Below are positions 7,983 to 16,096 of a stretch of DNA of 40,224 nt, piece after piece; position 1 is the stretch's first letter; each line of letters opens with the position of its first letter. The stretch comes from Bacteroidales bacterium (GTDB lineage Bacteria > Bacteroidota > Bacteroidia > Bacteroidales > UBA932): NCBI GenBank assembly GCA_017651465.1, contig JAGCCX010000055.1, positions 1 through 40,224 on the forward strand. The letters run 5' to 3'. A model generated the notes under the pieces. The model had not been told where the DNA came from, did no database searches, and saw nothing but the letters and a program-made list of their open reading frames with translations. A program made the position numbers and the translations under genes.

Positions 7983-9383
7983 ATGGAAATAATCAGGACT
8001 AAAGTCAAGGACCTGCTGAAGATGGAGGCAGGCGTAGAGGTTCTTGCCAAAGGTTGGGTAAGGACCAAGAGAGGAAACAAAGAAATAGCGTTCATAGCGC
8101 TCAACGACGGTTCCACCATTAAGAACATCCAGATAGTGGTGGACAAGGACGAGGCTATGAATCCGCTGCTCGCCCGTATCAGCACGGGAGCGTGCATCGG
8201 CGTACGCGGCACCCTGGTGGAGTCGGTCGGCAGCGGGCAGGAAGTCGAGATCAAGGCCTCCGCGATTGAAATCTACGGCGAATGCGACCCAGTGCGCTAT
8301 CCCCTCCAGAAGAAAGACACGTCCTTCGAGTATCTGCGCACCGTGGCTCATCTGAGGCCCAGGACCAACACCTTCGGGGCTATCTACCGCCTGCGCAGCC
8401 AGATGGCCTTCGCCATCCACGATTATTTCCATTCCAAGGGCTTCGTCTATCTGCACACTCCGCTCATCACCGAGTCGGACTGCGAAGGCGCCGGCCAGAT
8501 GTTCCAGGTCACTACCCTCGACCTCGAAAACATCCCCCGCAACAAGAAGGGCAAGATTGATTTCAGCAAAGATTTCTTCGGCAAGCAGACCAGCCTCACC
8601 GTGAGCGGACAGCTGGAAGGCGAGCTGGGCGCCACCGCCCTTGGGGAGATCTACACCTTCGGTCCCACCTTCCGCGCCGAGAATTCCAACACTCCCCGTC
8701 ACCTTGCCGAGTTTTGGATGATAGAGCCCGAGATGGCTTTCTACGACATCAAGGACAATATGGACCTTGCCGAGGACTTTATCAAGCACCTGGTGAGCTA
8801 CGCCCTGGAGCACTGTATGGACGACATCCAGTTCCTCAACGACCGTTACGACCCTGAGCTTATAGAGCGCCTCAAGAGCGTCGTGGGCACCTCCTTCGTG
8901 AGGCTGGAGTACACCGAGGGCATCAAGATACTCGAAGAGGCCAAGAAGAATGGCGTAGAATTTGAGTACCCGGTGTTCTGGGGTGCGGACCTTCAGAGCG
9001 AGCACGAGCGCTACCTGGTGGAGAAGCACTTCGGAAAGCCCGTCATCCTGACCGGCTATCCCAAGGAAATCAAGGCCTTCTATATGAAGCAGAACGAGGA
9101 TGGCAAGACGGTGCGGGCAATGGATGTGCTCTTCCCCAAGATCGGCGAGATTATCGGCGGCAGCGAGAGGGAGGCGGACCTGGGCAAGCTCGAGGCTCGC
9201 ATCACCGAGCTCGGTATGAGCCGGCAGAATCTTGAGTGGTACATCGACACGAGGCGCTTCGGAAGCTGCCCTCACAGCGGCTTCGGACTTGGTTTCGAGA
9301 GACTACTGCTCTTCATTACTGGTATGCAGAACATCAGGGACGTGATTCCCTTCCCTCGTACCCCCAAGAACGCAGAATTTTAA
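7983..9383 (+). CDS. asnS: Asparaginyl-tRNA synthetase
   Basis: 466 residues from ATG 7983 ([10 protein letters not shown]); the open frame upstream crosses the terminator hairpin and is not coding. AsnRS is a class IIb synthetase that charges tRNA-Asn. The N-terminal OB-fold anticodon-binding domain covers about residues 15-105 ([20 protein letters not shown]), class II motif 2 is [20 protein letters not shown] (about 240-260), and motif 3 is [15 protein letters not shown] near the C terminus. The ETQ-like [15 protein letters not shown] block supports Asn rather than Asp specificity. Thirty-nine nt separate it from udk. Confidence 0.95.
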   Translation: MEIIRTKVKDLLKMEAGVEVLAKGWVRTKRGNKEIAFIALNDGSTIKNIQIVVDKDEAMNPLLARISTGACIGVRGTLVESVGSGQEVEIKASAIEIYGECDPVRYPLQKKDTSFEYLRTVAHLRPRTNTFGAIYRLRSQMAFAIHDYFHSKGFVYLHTPLITESDCEGAGQMFQVTTLDLENIPRNKKGKIDFSKDFFGKQTSLTVSGQLEGELGATALGEIYTFGPTFRAENSNTPRHLAEFWMIEPEMAFYDIKDNMDLAEDFIKHLVSYALEHCMDDIQFLNDRYDPELIERLKSVVGTSFVRLEYTEGIKILEEAKKNGVEFEYPVFWGADLQSEHERYLVEKHFGKPVILTGYPKEIKAFYMKQNEDGKTVRAMDVLFPKIGEIIGGSEREADLGKLEARITELGMSRQNLEWYIDTRRFGSCPHSGFGLGFERLLLFITGMQNIRDVIPFPRTPKNAEF

Positions 9384-9422
9384 TGAAACGAGTGTGATAA
9401 ATACACTTAACAACAAATAGTT

Positions 9423-10049
9423 ATGTTAGTCATTGGCATCGCCGGCGGTTCCGGGTCCGGCAAAACGACGGTGGTGAAAGCCATCACCGAGAAGCTTGAA
9501 GGCAAAAAGGTAGTGGTAATCCCCCAGGATTCGTACTACAAAGACTCCAGCGACCTTACCGACGAGGAGAAGAGGGTCCACAATTTCGACCATCCCGACT
9601 CCATCGAATGGGATTTGCTTTGCAGCCAGCTCAGGGACCTCAAAAACGGCAAGAGCGTGCAGCAGCCGGTGTATTCTTTCATCTCCTGCTCCCGCTCCAA
9701 GACCGAGACCAAACTGGTTGAGCCAGCCGACATCATCATCATCGAGGGAATCCTCATCTTCACCTGCAAGAAGCTGCGTGACCAGATGGACATCAAGATT
9801 TTCGTTGACGCTGACGACGACGACCGCCTTATGAGGGTTATCGAGAGGGATATTTGCGAGAGGGGTAAGGATGTGCACTGGGTTATCGAGCGCTACAGCC
9901 GCACCGTGAAGCCGATGTACCTGCAGTTTATCGAGCCGAGCAAGCGTTACGCCGATATCATCATCCCTCAGGGAGGCCACAACAAGGTAGCTATCGACGT
10001 TATCACCGCTACCGTGGAGAAGAACCTCGAGAAGATAGAACAGAAGTAG
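9423..10049 (+). CDS. udk: Uridine kinase
   Basis: 208 residues. It phosphorylates uridine and cytidine to UMP and CMP in pyrimidine salvage. The P-loop GIAGGSGSGKTT is at residues 5-16, the substrate-binding DSYYKD near 38-43 and FDHPDSIEWDLL near 55-66, and the EGILIF strand near 108. RRDICERGKD-like lid residues (RVIERDICERGKD) are around 135-147. All elements are intact and length is normal. It lies between asnS and the TonB-like gene, in the same direction. Confidence 0.93.
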   Translation: MLVIGIAGGSGSGKTTVVKAITEKLEGKKVVVIPQDSYYKDSSDLTDEEKRVHNFDHPDSIEWDLLCSQLRDLKNGKSVQQPVYSFISCSRSKTETKLVEPADIIIIEGILIFTCKKLRDQMDIKIFVDADDDDRLMRVIERDICERGKDVHWVIERYSRTVKPMYLQFIEPSKRYADIIIPQGGHNKVAIDVITATVEKNLEKIEQK

Positions 10050-10054
10050 TTAGG

Positions 10055-10076
10055 TGCCCGGGCTTTGTCCCGGGCA
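10055..10076 (+). repeat. GC-rich hairpin between udk and the TonB-like gene
   Basis: TGCCCGGG (10055-10062) and CCCGGGCA (10069-10076) form a perfect 8-bp stem around CTTTGT. There is no T tract, so it is not a standard terminator; it may stabilise the udk mRNA 3' end or be a degenerate REP-like unit. Confidence 0.5.
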
Positions 10077-10078
10077 AA

Positions 10079-10804
10079 ATGCATCATCCGATGAAAAAAG
10101 AGGACAGGGCAGGATTATATACCACCGTGATCATTCACCTCGCGGTGCTTATCGTCCTGCTTGCTACCTCTTTGGGATACTCCATCCAGCGGGAGAATTC
10201 TTTTGTGCTGGATTTCAGCAAGCTGGAAGAGCTTGAAAGGCTGCAGGCAGAGGTGGAGCGGCTCCAAAAGGAGGCCGAGTTCCAGCAGGCGATAAGCGAG
10301 AAGCTGCAGCAGGAGCTGGGCGCGGCCACCGGGGGCTACCGCAACGTGGCCGTCGACCGTGCGGCCCTCAAGGACGACCGCGGCACCGATGCCGACCAGC
10401 TTTATAAAGATGCCGAGCGCCTGGCCCGCGAGCTCAAGGGAGGTTTCGAGCTTCCCGACGACGATTTCACCGCCACCGTTCCGTCTAAAGATCAGGGCCA
10501 GAAGCAAGAGCAGAAGGCCTACAGCGGACCCTCTGTGGTTTCGTATTATCTGGAGGGCCGCAAGGCCAGCAAGCTCTCTATCCCCGCCTACCGTTGTATG
10601 GGTGCCGGCGAGGTAACCGTCTTGATTACAGTCGATAACAGCGGCACCGTAGTGGCCGCCAAGGTTGATGAGAGTTCTTCTTCCAAGGATGGCTGCCTCC
10701 GCTCCTTTGCCATTCGCGCCGCCCGCCTCAGCCGCTTCTCCGCCTCCTCCACCGCCCCCGCCAATCAGCAAGGCAACATCGTCTACCAGTTTATCGCTCA
10801 GTAG
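10079..10804 (+). CDS. TonB-like energy transducer with coiled-coil
   Basis: 241 residues (ATG 10091, MKKEDRAG, is an equally possible start). One TM helix lies at about 14-36 (TTVIIHLAVLIVLLATSLGY), followed by a periplasmic coiled coil (about 48-85, heptads of Leu/Glu/Gln), a polar linker and a TonB-like C-terminal domain (about 150-241) with G-E-V-T-V-L-I-T-V and G-T-V-V-A-A strands and a C-terminal strand GNIVYQFIAQ. The usual Pro-rich spacer is missing and replaced by the coiled coil. With the ExbB/ExbD cluster 2 kb upstream it may transmit proton-motive energy. The stop codon lies inside a perfect 16-bp inverted repeat. Confidence 0.7.
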   Translation: MHHPMKKEDRAGLYTTVIIHLAVLIVLLATSLGYSIQRENSFVLDFSKLEELERLQAEVERLQKEAEFQQAISEKLQQELGAATGGYRNVAVDRAALKDDRGTDADQLYKDAERLARELKGGFELPDDDFTATVPSKDQGQKQEQKAYSGPSVVSYYLEGRKASKLSIPAYRCMGAGEVTVLITVDNSGTVVAAKVDESSSSKDGCLRSFAIRAARLSRFSASSTAPANQQGNIVYQFIAQ

Positions 10805-10820
10805 CTGAGCGATAAACTGG
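10786..10820 (+). repeat. Perfect 16-bp inverted repeat spanning a stop codon
   Basis: 10786-10801 and 10805-10820 are exact reverse complements (CCAGTTTATCGCTCAG and its complement) separated only by TAG, the stop of the TonB-like gene. The stem includes the last five codons. There is no T tract downstream, so it is more likely an mRNA-end stabilising or attenuating hairpin, or a trace of an inverted duplication. A second GC hairpin (CCCC/GGGG nested, 10831-10858) follows. Confidence 0.7.
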
Positions 10821-10930
10821 CAGAGCCAACCCCCTGCACCCCTTTGGGGACTGCGGGGAGAGCCCCTCAGACTCCCCCATGTCGCTACGCTCCGAGTCAT
10901 TGGAAGCTATGAACTGGTAGCCCCCCCCTG

Positions 10931-10967
10931 CGGGCAAGGTCTCATTCCAATGGCGGGACCTTGCCCG
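10931..10967. repeat. REP hairpin 1
   Basis: CGGGCAAGGTC (10931-10941) pairs perfectly with GACCTTGCCCG (10957-10967), 15-nt loop. Same arms as the three other hairpins around the RAYT gene. Two units (this and 11004-11040) fill much of the 300-bp gap between the TonB-like gene and the RAYT operon; no gene is visible there. Confidence 0.8.
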
Positions 10968-11003
10968 GCAAAAGCTATTACAGAGCCGTAGGAGGCAGGT
11001 AAG

Positions 11004-11040
11004 CGGGCAAGGTGTCAGCATTCAAAAGAGACCTTGCCCG
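11004..11040. repeat. REP hairpin 2
   Basis: CGGGCAAGGT (11004-11013) pairs with ACCTTGCCCG (11031-11040); the stem extends three more positions with one mismatch. Relative to unit 1 it is inverted, judged by the GGTCT...GACACC asymmetry of the arms. Confidence 0.8.
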
Positions 11041-11056
11041 ATTTGTGACAGATTAG

Positions 11057-11088
11057 CTTGGATATTTCGCGGGAATGTGCTATGTTTG
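11057..11088 (+). promoter_or_regulatory. Promoter of the RAYT operon
   Basis: CTTG (11057-11060), a 20-bp spacer, then TATGTTTG (11081-11088), fitting TTTG-N19/21-TAnnTTTG. It lies between REP unit 2 and the first ATG. Confidence 0.6.
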
Positions 11089-11111
11089 ACCAAACTTAAA
11101 TGCTATTGACT

Positions 11112-11465
11112 ATGAAAACAGTTCTACAAGTACTCCAGTATGGAGATTTTGATTTCCGGTTCAAGACGGATTTCGACCCTCACTCTAATCCCGATGTAAT
11201 ATTGAAGATTATCTCCGGTGCCGCCTTTTCTATGTCGACTACGCTCTGGGGAGGCAATGAAGGTGCTGTTCTGGCAGTCTTGCGGTCATTGATTATCGCC
11301 GACTTGGCAGTGAGCGTCAATCGGAAAGAGATGATAAAAATGATGGACGAGCAGTCAGCAGCCATGGCTAAAGCCATGAGAGAGGCAAAGAAAGAATTTG
11401 AAAAAGAGGGAGGGAAAGTGATTACTTTCGGCCCGGGAATCAAGCCGCCCAAGATGGCTAACTAA
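11112..11465 (+). CDS. Unknown protein upstream of the RAYT transposase
   Basis: 117 residues from ATG 11112 (MKTVLQVLQYGDFDFRFKT); ATG 11100 would add four residues. I do not recognise a family. The N-terminal third has alternating hydrophobic/aromatic residues, the middle is helical (EGAVLAVLRSLIIADLAV), and residues about 75-105 form a charged amphipathic helix (KMMDEQSAAMAKAMREAKKE). The stop at 11463-11465 is one nt before the RAYT ATG, and both lie downstream of one promoter and between REP hairpins, so it is very probably co-transcribed with the transposase. No signal peptide or TM. A DNA-binding or regulatory partner is possible but unsupported. Confidence 0.7.
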   Translation: MKTVLQVLQYGDFDFRFKTDFDPHSNPDVILKIISGAAFSMSTTLWGGNEGAVLAVLRSLIIADLAVSVNRKEMIKMMDEQSAAMAKAMREAKKEFEKEGGKVITFGPGIKPPKMAN

Positions 11466-11466
11466 T

Positions 11467-12420
11467 ATGAAAAGGACAGTATTGCGCCGCCTCCCCGACG
11501 GAAGCGGGGCTTACGTATCGCCTTTTCATATCAGCATGAAGGGCCACGAGAAACTTATCTTGTTCCGCGACGATGAGGATTATGATGCCATGGTCAAAAT
11601 CCTCTGCGTCTGTGCCAAGCGAAAGAATGTGATTGTAATCATTTATGCAGTGGTTTCCAATCATTGCCACATGGCTGTGCTGTCTAAGACGCAAGAGGAC
11701 GCCCGAAAGTACGGTCTGGAAGTCAAGCGCATGTACTCAATGTGGTTCAGCGGCAAGTATGGCTTGTCCGGAGTAATGGTAAATGTTGATATCAAAGCCA
11801 TTGCCCTGGACAACGATTGGTATGTCCGCAATGCTCTGGCCTATATCCCACGGAACGCGCTGGACAATGGTTGCAACATAAATGAATATGAGTGGTCGGG
11901 GTTCAGAGCCATGTTCAGGCATAACGACTGCCCTGAAGCGATACCGGTCAAGTCTTTGACCAAGAAAGAGAAACGGGCCTTGATGCACACCGGGGACAAA
12001 CTGGATGATGTGCCCTGGCTACTGGACAAATCGGGACATCTTATTCCGTCAAGTTTCTGCGATTATTCATACCTGGAGCAAGCATTCAACAATGATTTGA
12101 CTTATTTCCTGAGAATCGTTGGTGGCCAAAACTCTTCTGAGTTAACATATAAACTAGTTGACAGCCCTAGAACAATGCTCACTGACGGGGAATTTCTTAA
12201 AATAATTAATGAGATTTCGAACCGATGGTTTCAGTCTGATCTTCAGGAACTGTCACTGGAGCAAAAAATCAAACTTCTCCCCTACGTTTACAGAACTATG
12301 AAGACCACCGTCCCCCAGCTCGCCAGGACCTTCGGCTTAAGCAGATGCGAGATAGAACGCATTCTCAGGCCACAAATCCGGGCAAGGTCTAATTCTAGCG
12401 GCGACACCATGCCCGGCTGA
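11467..12420 (+). CDS. REP-associated tyrosine transposase (RAYT, Y1_Tnp/IS200-like)
   Basis: 317 residues. RAYTs are single-copy HUH-type single-strand endonucleases that act on REP hairpins. The N-terminal Y1 domain begins with the SPFHISMKGHEK strand and carries the HUH motif SNHCHMAVL (His66-Cys-His68); the candidate catalytic tyrosine is in KRMYSMWFSGKYG (about 88-100). A middle domain and a C-terminal HTH-like segment (TVPQLARTFGLSRCEIERIL) follow, giving the long Bacteroidota form. Four hairpins with one shared arm sequence flank the gene, and the last coding residues lie inside one of them. Long N-terminal overlap with antisense frames is not meaningful. Confidence 0.9.
   Translation: MKRTVLRRLPDGSGAYVSPFHISMKGHEKLILFRDDEDYDAMVKILCVCAKRKNVIVIIYAVVSNHCHMAVLSKTQEDARKYGLEVKRMYSMWFSGKYGLSGVMVNVDIKAIALDNDWYVRNALAYIPRNALDNGCNINEYEWSGFRAMFRHNDCPEAIPVKSLTKKEKRALMHTGDKLDDVPWLLDKSGHLIPSSFCDYSYLEQAFNNDLTYFLRIVGGQNSSELTYKLVDSPRTMLTDGEFLKIINEISNRWFQSDLQELSLEQKIKLLPYVYRTMKTTVPQLARTFGLSRCEIERILRPQIRARSNSSGDTMPG
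12378..12416. repeat. REP hairpin 3, overlapping the RAYT 3' end
   Basis: CCGGGCAAGGT (12378-12388) pairs with ACCATGCCCGG (12406-12416), one mismatch. It encodes the last 13-14 residues of the transposase before TGA 12418. Its interior is the inverse of unit 4 with a single difference (TTCTAG versus TTTTAG). Confidence 0.8.
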
Positions 12421-12451
12421 TGGCCTCTGAGGGCACTCTATCAATAATAAT

Positions 12452-12488
12452 CGGGCAAGGTGTCGCCGCTAAAATTAGACCTTGCCCG
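12452..12488. repeat. REP hairpin 4
   Basis: CGGGCAAGGT (12452-12461) pairs with ACCTTGCCCG (12479-12488). Reverse-complemented, the whole unit matches unit 3 almost base for base, so units 3 and 4 make an inverted REP pair (BIME-like). Confidence 0.8.
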
Positions 12489-12517
12489 CTAAGGGTACTA
12501 AAACGGAAGTGCCGCCC

Positions 12518-14044
12518 CTAAAGCGTAGCCATTGCTGCTTTGAACACCTCGTCGGTCTGGAGGTAGAGGTGGTAGAAGGCGTTGTCGCCGAGCTGGGAGT
12601 AACGGCCCACGAGGGCGCGGACCTGGGTCATCATATAGGTCCTTTCCACTTCCCACTCCGAGTTGGTGGGCACCAGCTCGTCACGGTTGCGGGCAAAGCC
12701 CAGGAAACGCATCTCCAGGAGATTGGAGTCAAGATACTTCAGCAGATCGTCGTAGTTGTCGATGGCCTGAAGCTCCGCCCTGTGCGAATCGAAGAAGTGG
12801 GAGGCAAAACGCATAGGCGTTGCCTTCTTGTTACAATTGATGTAGAACGACTCCACCTTGGTGGTATCGATGGGCACGAACACATCGGGCACGATACCGC
12901 CGTTGGCAACGTCCATACTGTCCACCGACACCATCTCCCCGCTCTCATAGCGGTGGTAGATATCGTACACATAGTCGTCGGTATAAGGCTTCTGGATGCA
13001 GCGGCCTGAAGGAGTGTAGTACCTGGCCACGGTAAGACGTATTCCCGAACCGTCGGTGAAATTCACCGGCTCCTGTACCAAGCCCTTTCCGAAGGTACGG
13101 CGTCCCACCAGGGTGGCCCTGCCATTGTCCTGCATAGCTCCGGCAAATATCTCGCTCGACGATGCGGTGCCGTCCGACACCAGAAGGGTAAGCCCTACGT
13201 CGCGCAGTATTCCCTTGCCGTCGGCGCGGTACTCATCCCTGTCGCGGTGAAGGCCCTCCATATAAACGATGAGTTTGCCCCGGTCGAGGAACATATTGCT
13301 GAGCAACAGCGCCTGATTAAGAAAACCGCCGCTATTGTCACGCAGGTCAACTATCAAATGCTTCATACCCTCGTCCTGGAGCTTAAGTGCAGCCTCGGCG
13401 AACTCCTTGGCGGTAGTCATCGAGAACTTGCTCAGGCGCAGGAATCCGGTGGTATCGCTCACCATAAAGGCGGCGTCAACCGAATGTGTGGGAATCTTGC
13501 CGCGGGTAATCTCGAAGGGGATAACCTCGTCTCCCCTCTTGACGGTAACCGTGACCTTGGTTCCCGAGGGGCCCTTCATCCGCCGGACCATACTGTCCTG
13601 CTTGAAATTCACTCCCGCGATGTTGGTAGTATCCACCTTGAGCAGGCGGTCGCCCGGCTGCATACCGAGCTTCTGCGCCGGCCCGCCGGGGATGACCTCA
13701 ATCACCACGGCAGTATCGTTGGGCACATTGAACTGTATCCCTATACCCGAGAAATTGCCCGAAAGGTCCTCTTCCGACTCCTCAAGCTTCTGGGGCAGAA
13801 GATATACCGAATGAGGGTCGAGAGTGGCCAGAACAGCCTCGATAGCCACATCGGTGACCTTTTTCCGGTCAACCGAATCGACATAATTCTCATCTATGGT
13901 CTGGAGAACGAGGTTCAGTTTACGCCAGTCGTTGTACTGAACGCGGAGGCGCCTCTGGTTTCCGGATATCTGATGTATGAGCAGCGCAAGCGAAAGCCCG
14001 ATAATGACGCCGAGGAGTAAAACAACAATTGAACTCTTCTTCAT
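12518..14044 (-). CDS. S41 family C-terminal processing peptidase
   Basis: 508 residues. An N-terminal TM anchor (about 5-25, VVLLLGVIIGLSLALLIH) places it on the periplasmic face of the inner membrane. A PDZ domain (about 85-175, with GIGIQF and VIPGGPAQKLGMQPGDRLL) recognises C-terminal tails of substrates, followed by the S41 protease core: LIVDLRDNSGGFLNQA (about 240), catalytic Ser in SDGTASSSEIFAGA (about 297) and catalytic Lys in RRTFGKGLVQEP (about 322). All catalytic residues are present. It is the last gene of the minus-strand operon, one nt after the deaminase gene. Confidence 0.93.
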   Translation of the reverse strand: MKKSSIVVLLLGVIIGLSLALLIHQISGNQRRLRVQYNDWRKLNLVLQTIDENYVDSVDRKKVTDVAIEAVLATLDPHSVYLLPQKLEESEEDLSGNFSGIGIQFNVPNDTAVVIEVIPGGPAQKLGMQPGDRLLKVDTTNIAGVNFKQDSMVRRMKGPSGTKVTVTVKRGDEVIPFEITRGKIPTHSVDAAFMVSDTTGFLRLSKFSMTTAKEFAEAALKLQDEGMKHLIVDLRDNSGGFLNQALLLSNMFLDRGKLIVYMEGLHRDRDEYRADGKGILRDVGLTLLVSDGTASSSEIFAGAMQDNGRATLVGRRTFGKGLVQEPVNFTDGSGIRLTVARYYTPSGRCIQKPYTDDYVYDIYHRYESGEMVSVDSMDVANGGIVPDVFVPIDTTKVESFYINCNKKATPMRFASHFFDSHRAELQAIDNYDDLLKYLDSNLLEMRFLGFARNRDELVPTNSEWEVERTYMMTQVRALVGRYSQLGDNAFYHLYLQTDEVFKAAMATL

Positions 14045-14045
14045 C

Positions 14046-14447
14046 CTAGTCTATTTTTTCCACCTCGATCCCGGCTCTGGCAAGAAGGTCTATTCCGTCG
14101 GTAAGGCGATATTCATCTTTATACACTACTCTCTTTATGCCGCTCTGTATGATAAGTTTGGCGCATTCGATGCAGGGCGACGCGGTAACATACAGGGTCG
14201 CGCCCTCGCTGCTGTTGCCCGACTTGGCCACCTTGGAGATGGCATTTGCCTCGGCGTGAAGCACATAGGGCTTGGTCACGCCATTCTCCTCGCACACATT
14301 CTCAAAACCCGAGGGCGTGCCGTTATAACCGTCGGATATTATCATATTGTTCTTCACCAGCAGGGCCCCCACCTGGCGGCGCTTGCAGTAAGAATTCTTG
14401 GCCCAGATCTCGGCCATTTCGAGATATCGATGGTCAAATTTACTCAT
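14046..14447 (-). CDS. dCMP/cytidine deaminase family protein (ComEB-like)
   Basis: 133 residues. Zinc-dependent deaminase that most likely converts dCMP to dUMP for thymidylate synthesis. Zinc-binding and catalytic motif HAEANAI (about 62-68, with the catalytic glutamate) and the two-cysteine motif SPCIECAK (about 89-96) are intact; DGYNGTPSGFENV near 38-50 is typical of dCMP deaminases. Its start overlaps the synthetase stop by 4 nt and its stop is one nt from the S41 start, so it is in a tight operon. Nucleotide preference is inferred from family resemblance. Confidence 0.88.
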   Translation of the reverse strand: MSKFDHRYLEMAEIWAKNSYCKRRQVGALLVKNNMIISDGYNGTPSGFENVCEENGVTKPYVLHAEANAISKVAKSGNSSEGATLYVTASPCIECAKLIIQSGIKRVVYKDEYRLTDGIDLLARAGIEVEKID

Positions 14448-16096
14448 CGCTGATACAAATAACGTTTGATACTGCGCTTGGGAGTACGCTCAAAGTCCTC
14501 GGGGAGGAACTCTATCTTGCGTATCTGCGCATAATTGGGCAATTGCTTGTTGATTTCCGGCAAACAGTCGGAGATGTGCCCTTTCACTCCGTCGGCATCG
14601 AGTCCGTCGTTCTGCGCCTGCCTGTAATCGGGATAAATAAGTGCGGTGAGGCCGCCATTGTCTTCGATAACAAGCGACTCAACCACGTACATAACATTGT
14701 TTATCACCGCCTCCAGCTCCTCGGGATAGATGTTCTGGCCCGACGGGCCGAGTATCATACATTTCGAGCGGCCCCTGAGGTACAGATACCCGTCGCTGTC
14801 CATCACGCCCATATCGCCGGTCTTGAACCAGTTGTCGTTGGTGAAGGCCGCCTTGGTGGCCTGACGGTTGTTGTAGTAGCCCAGGAACACATTGTCGCCC
14901 TTTACCTGCACCTCGCCCGGAATCTTCATAGGGTCGGGAGAGTCGATGCGTATCGAGCATCCCGGAATGGCGTAGCCGCAAGAGCCCCTCTTGGTATGGT
15001 CCCAGTGGGCATAAGTAATGATAGGGCCGCACTCGGTCATACCGTAACCCACTGTAAATGGGAACTTTACCCTGCGCAGGAACTGCTCCACCTCCGGATT
15101 GAACGCAGCGCCCCCGAGGATAACCTCCTCGAAGTTGCCGCCGAAGGCCTGGATAAGCCCCTCGCGTATCTTGCCCAGAACGATCTGGTCCACAATGGGT
15201 ATGCGGAGCCAGGTCTTATGCTTGTCGGCGATGGGCTTGATCTGGCTCTTGTACACCTTTTCGATAATCAGGGGCACGGCGATAATCACGTCCGGATGAA
15301 TCTCCGAGAATGCCTTCATAATGATCTTGGGACTGGGGACGCGCGTCAGGAAGTGCACGTGAGCGCCGATGGACATCTCGAAGAGGAACTCGAACATCAT
15401 TCCGTACATATGGGCCGAGGGCAGCAGGGCCACCATATTGGACTCGCAGGTCATCTGAGGCTCGGCGGTCTCGCCGGCAAAGCGTATGTTGGTATATAAA
15501 GCCCTATAAGGCAGCATCACGCCCTTCGAGAATCCCGACGTACCGGAGGTGTAGTTGATAAGGGCCAGCTCGTCGGCGGAATCTTCGTAGTAGTCAAGGC
15601 ATTCGGGCTTGAATCCCTCGGGATAGAGGCTCTTGAAGGTGGCCGAGAGCTGCTCGCGCGCCTGCACGAACGATTGGTCGCGTGCGTACAGATAACTCAG
15701 GTTGGACATCTGCACCACCACCTGCACATTGGGCATCTCGGTCTCCGAAAGGCTTTCCCAGATGGAATCGTCCACAAAGAATACCCTGGCCTCGGAGTGA
15801 TTGACCAGATAGTGTATGTTTTCAGCCTTGAACTCGTGCAGCAGGGGCACAGGCACGGCGCCATAAGTAGTGGCGGCCAGGAAGCACACGCCCCAGTTGA
15901 CCTGATTCCGGGCGCACAAGGCAACTTTTTCGCCTTTCTGGAGCCCGCAGGCGCGGAAACATATATGGAGAAGGGCTATGCGCTTGGCCACATCGCAATA
16001 CTTCAGGGTAATGCCCTGATAATTGGAAAGTGCAGCGCGCTCCCAATTCTCCTTGAAGCTCTTTTCGAGCATTTTGTTTACCGATTGGAATACCAT
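14444..16096 (-). CDS. AMP-binding long-chain acyl-CoA synthetase/ligase
   Basis: 550 residues (an internal ATG at 16070-16072, MLEKSFKENW, is an alternative start; the longer form overlaps the upstream gene by 19 nt). ANL-family enzyme that adenylates a fatty acid and transfers it to CoA or another acceptor. Visible motifs: ATP-binding P-loop YTSGTSGFSKGVML (about 178-191), GGAAFNPEVEQF, YGMTECGP (about 342-349), TGDMGVMDSDGYLYLRGRSK (about 420-440) and the C-terminal lysine-containing region KRSIKRYLYQ. Substrate cannot be stated. It sits between a lipoprotein gene and a deaminase gene in one operon. Confidence 0.9.
   Translation of the reverse strand: MVFQSVNKMLEKSFKENWERAALSNYQGITLKYCDVAKRIALLHICFRACGLQKGEKVALCARNQVNWGVCFLAATTYGAVPVPLLHEFKAENIHYLVNHSEARVFFVDDSIWESLSETEMPNVQVVVQMSNLSYLYARDQSFVQAREQLSATFKSLYPEGFKPECLDYYEDSADELALINYTSGTSGFSKGVMLPYRALYTNIRFAGETAEPQMTCESNMVALLPSAHMYGMMFEFLFEMSIGAHVHFLTRVPSPKIIMKAFSEIHPDVIIAVPLIIEKVYKSQIKPIADKHKTWLRIPIVDQIVLGKIREGLIQAFGGNFEEVILGGAAFNPEVEQFLRRVKFPFTVGYGMTECGPIITYAHWDHTKRGSCGYAIPGCSIRIDSPDPMKIPGEVQVKGDNVFLGYYNNRQATKAAFTNDNWFKTGDMGVMDSDGYLYLRGRSKCMILGPSGQNIYPEELEAVINNVMYVVESLVIEDNGGLTALIYPDYRQAQNDGLDADGVKGHISDCLPEINKQLPNYAQIRKIEFLPEDFERTPKRSIKRYLYQR

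Noticed and set aside
7881-9275. Long minus-strand ORF opposite asnS
   Set aside because: Shadow of the asnS coding strand; no family resemblance.
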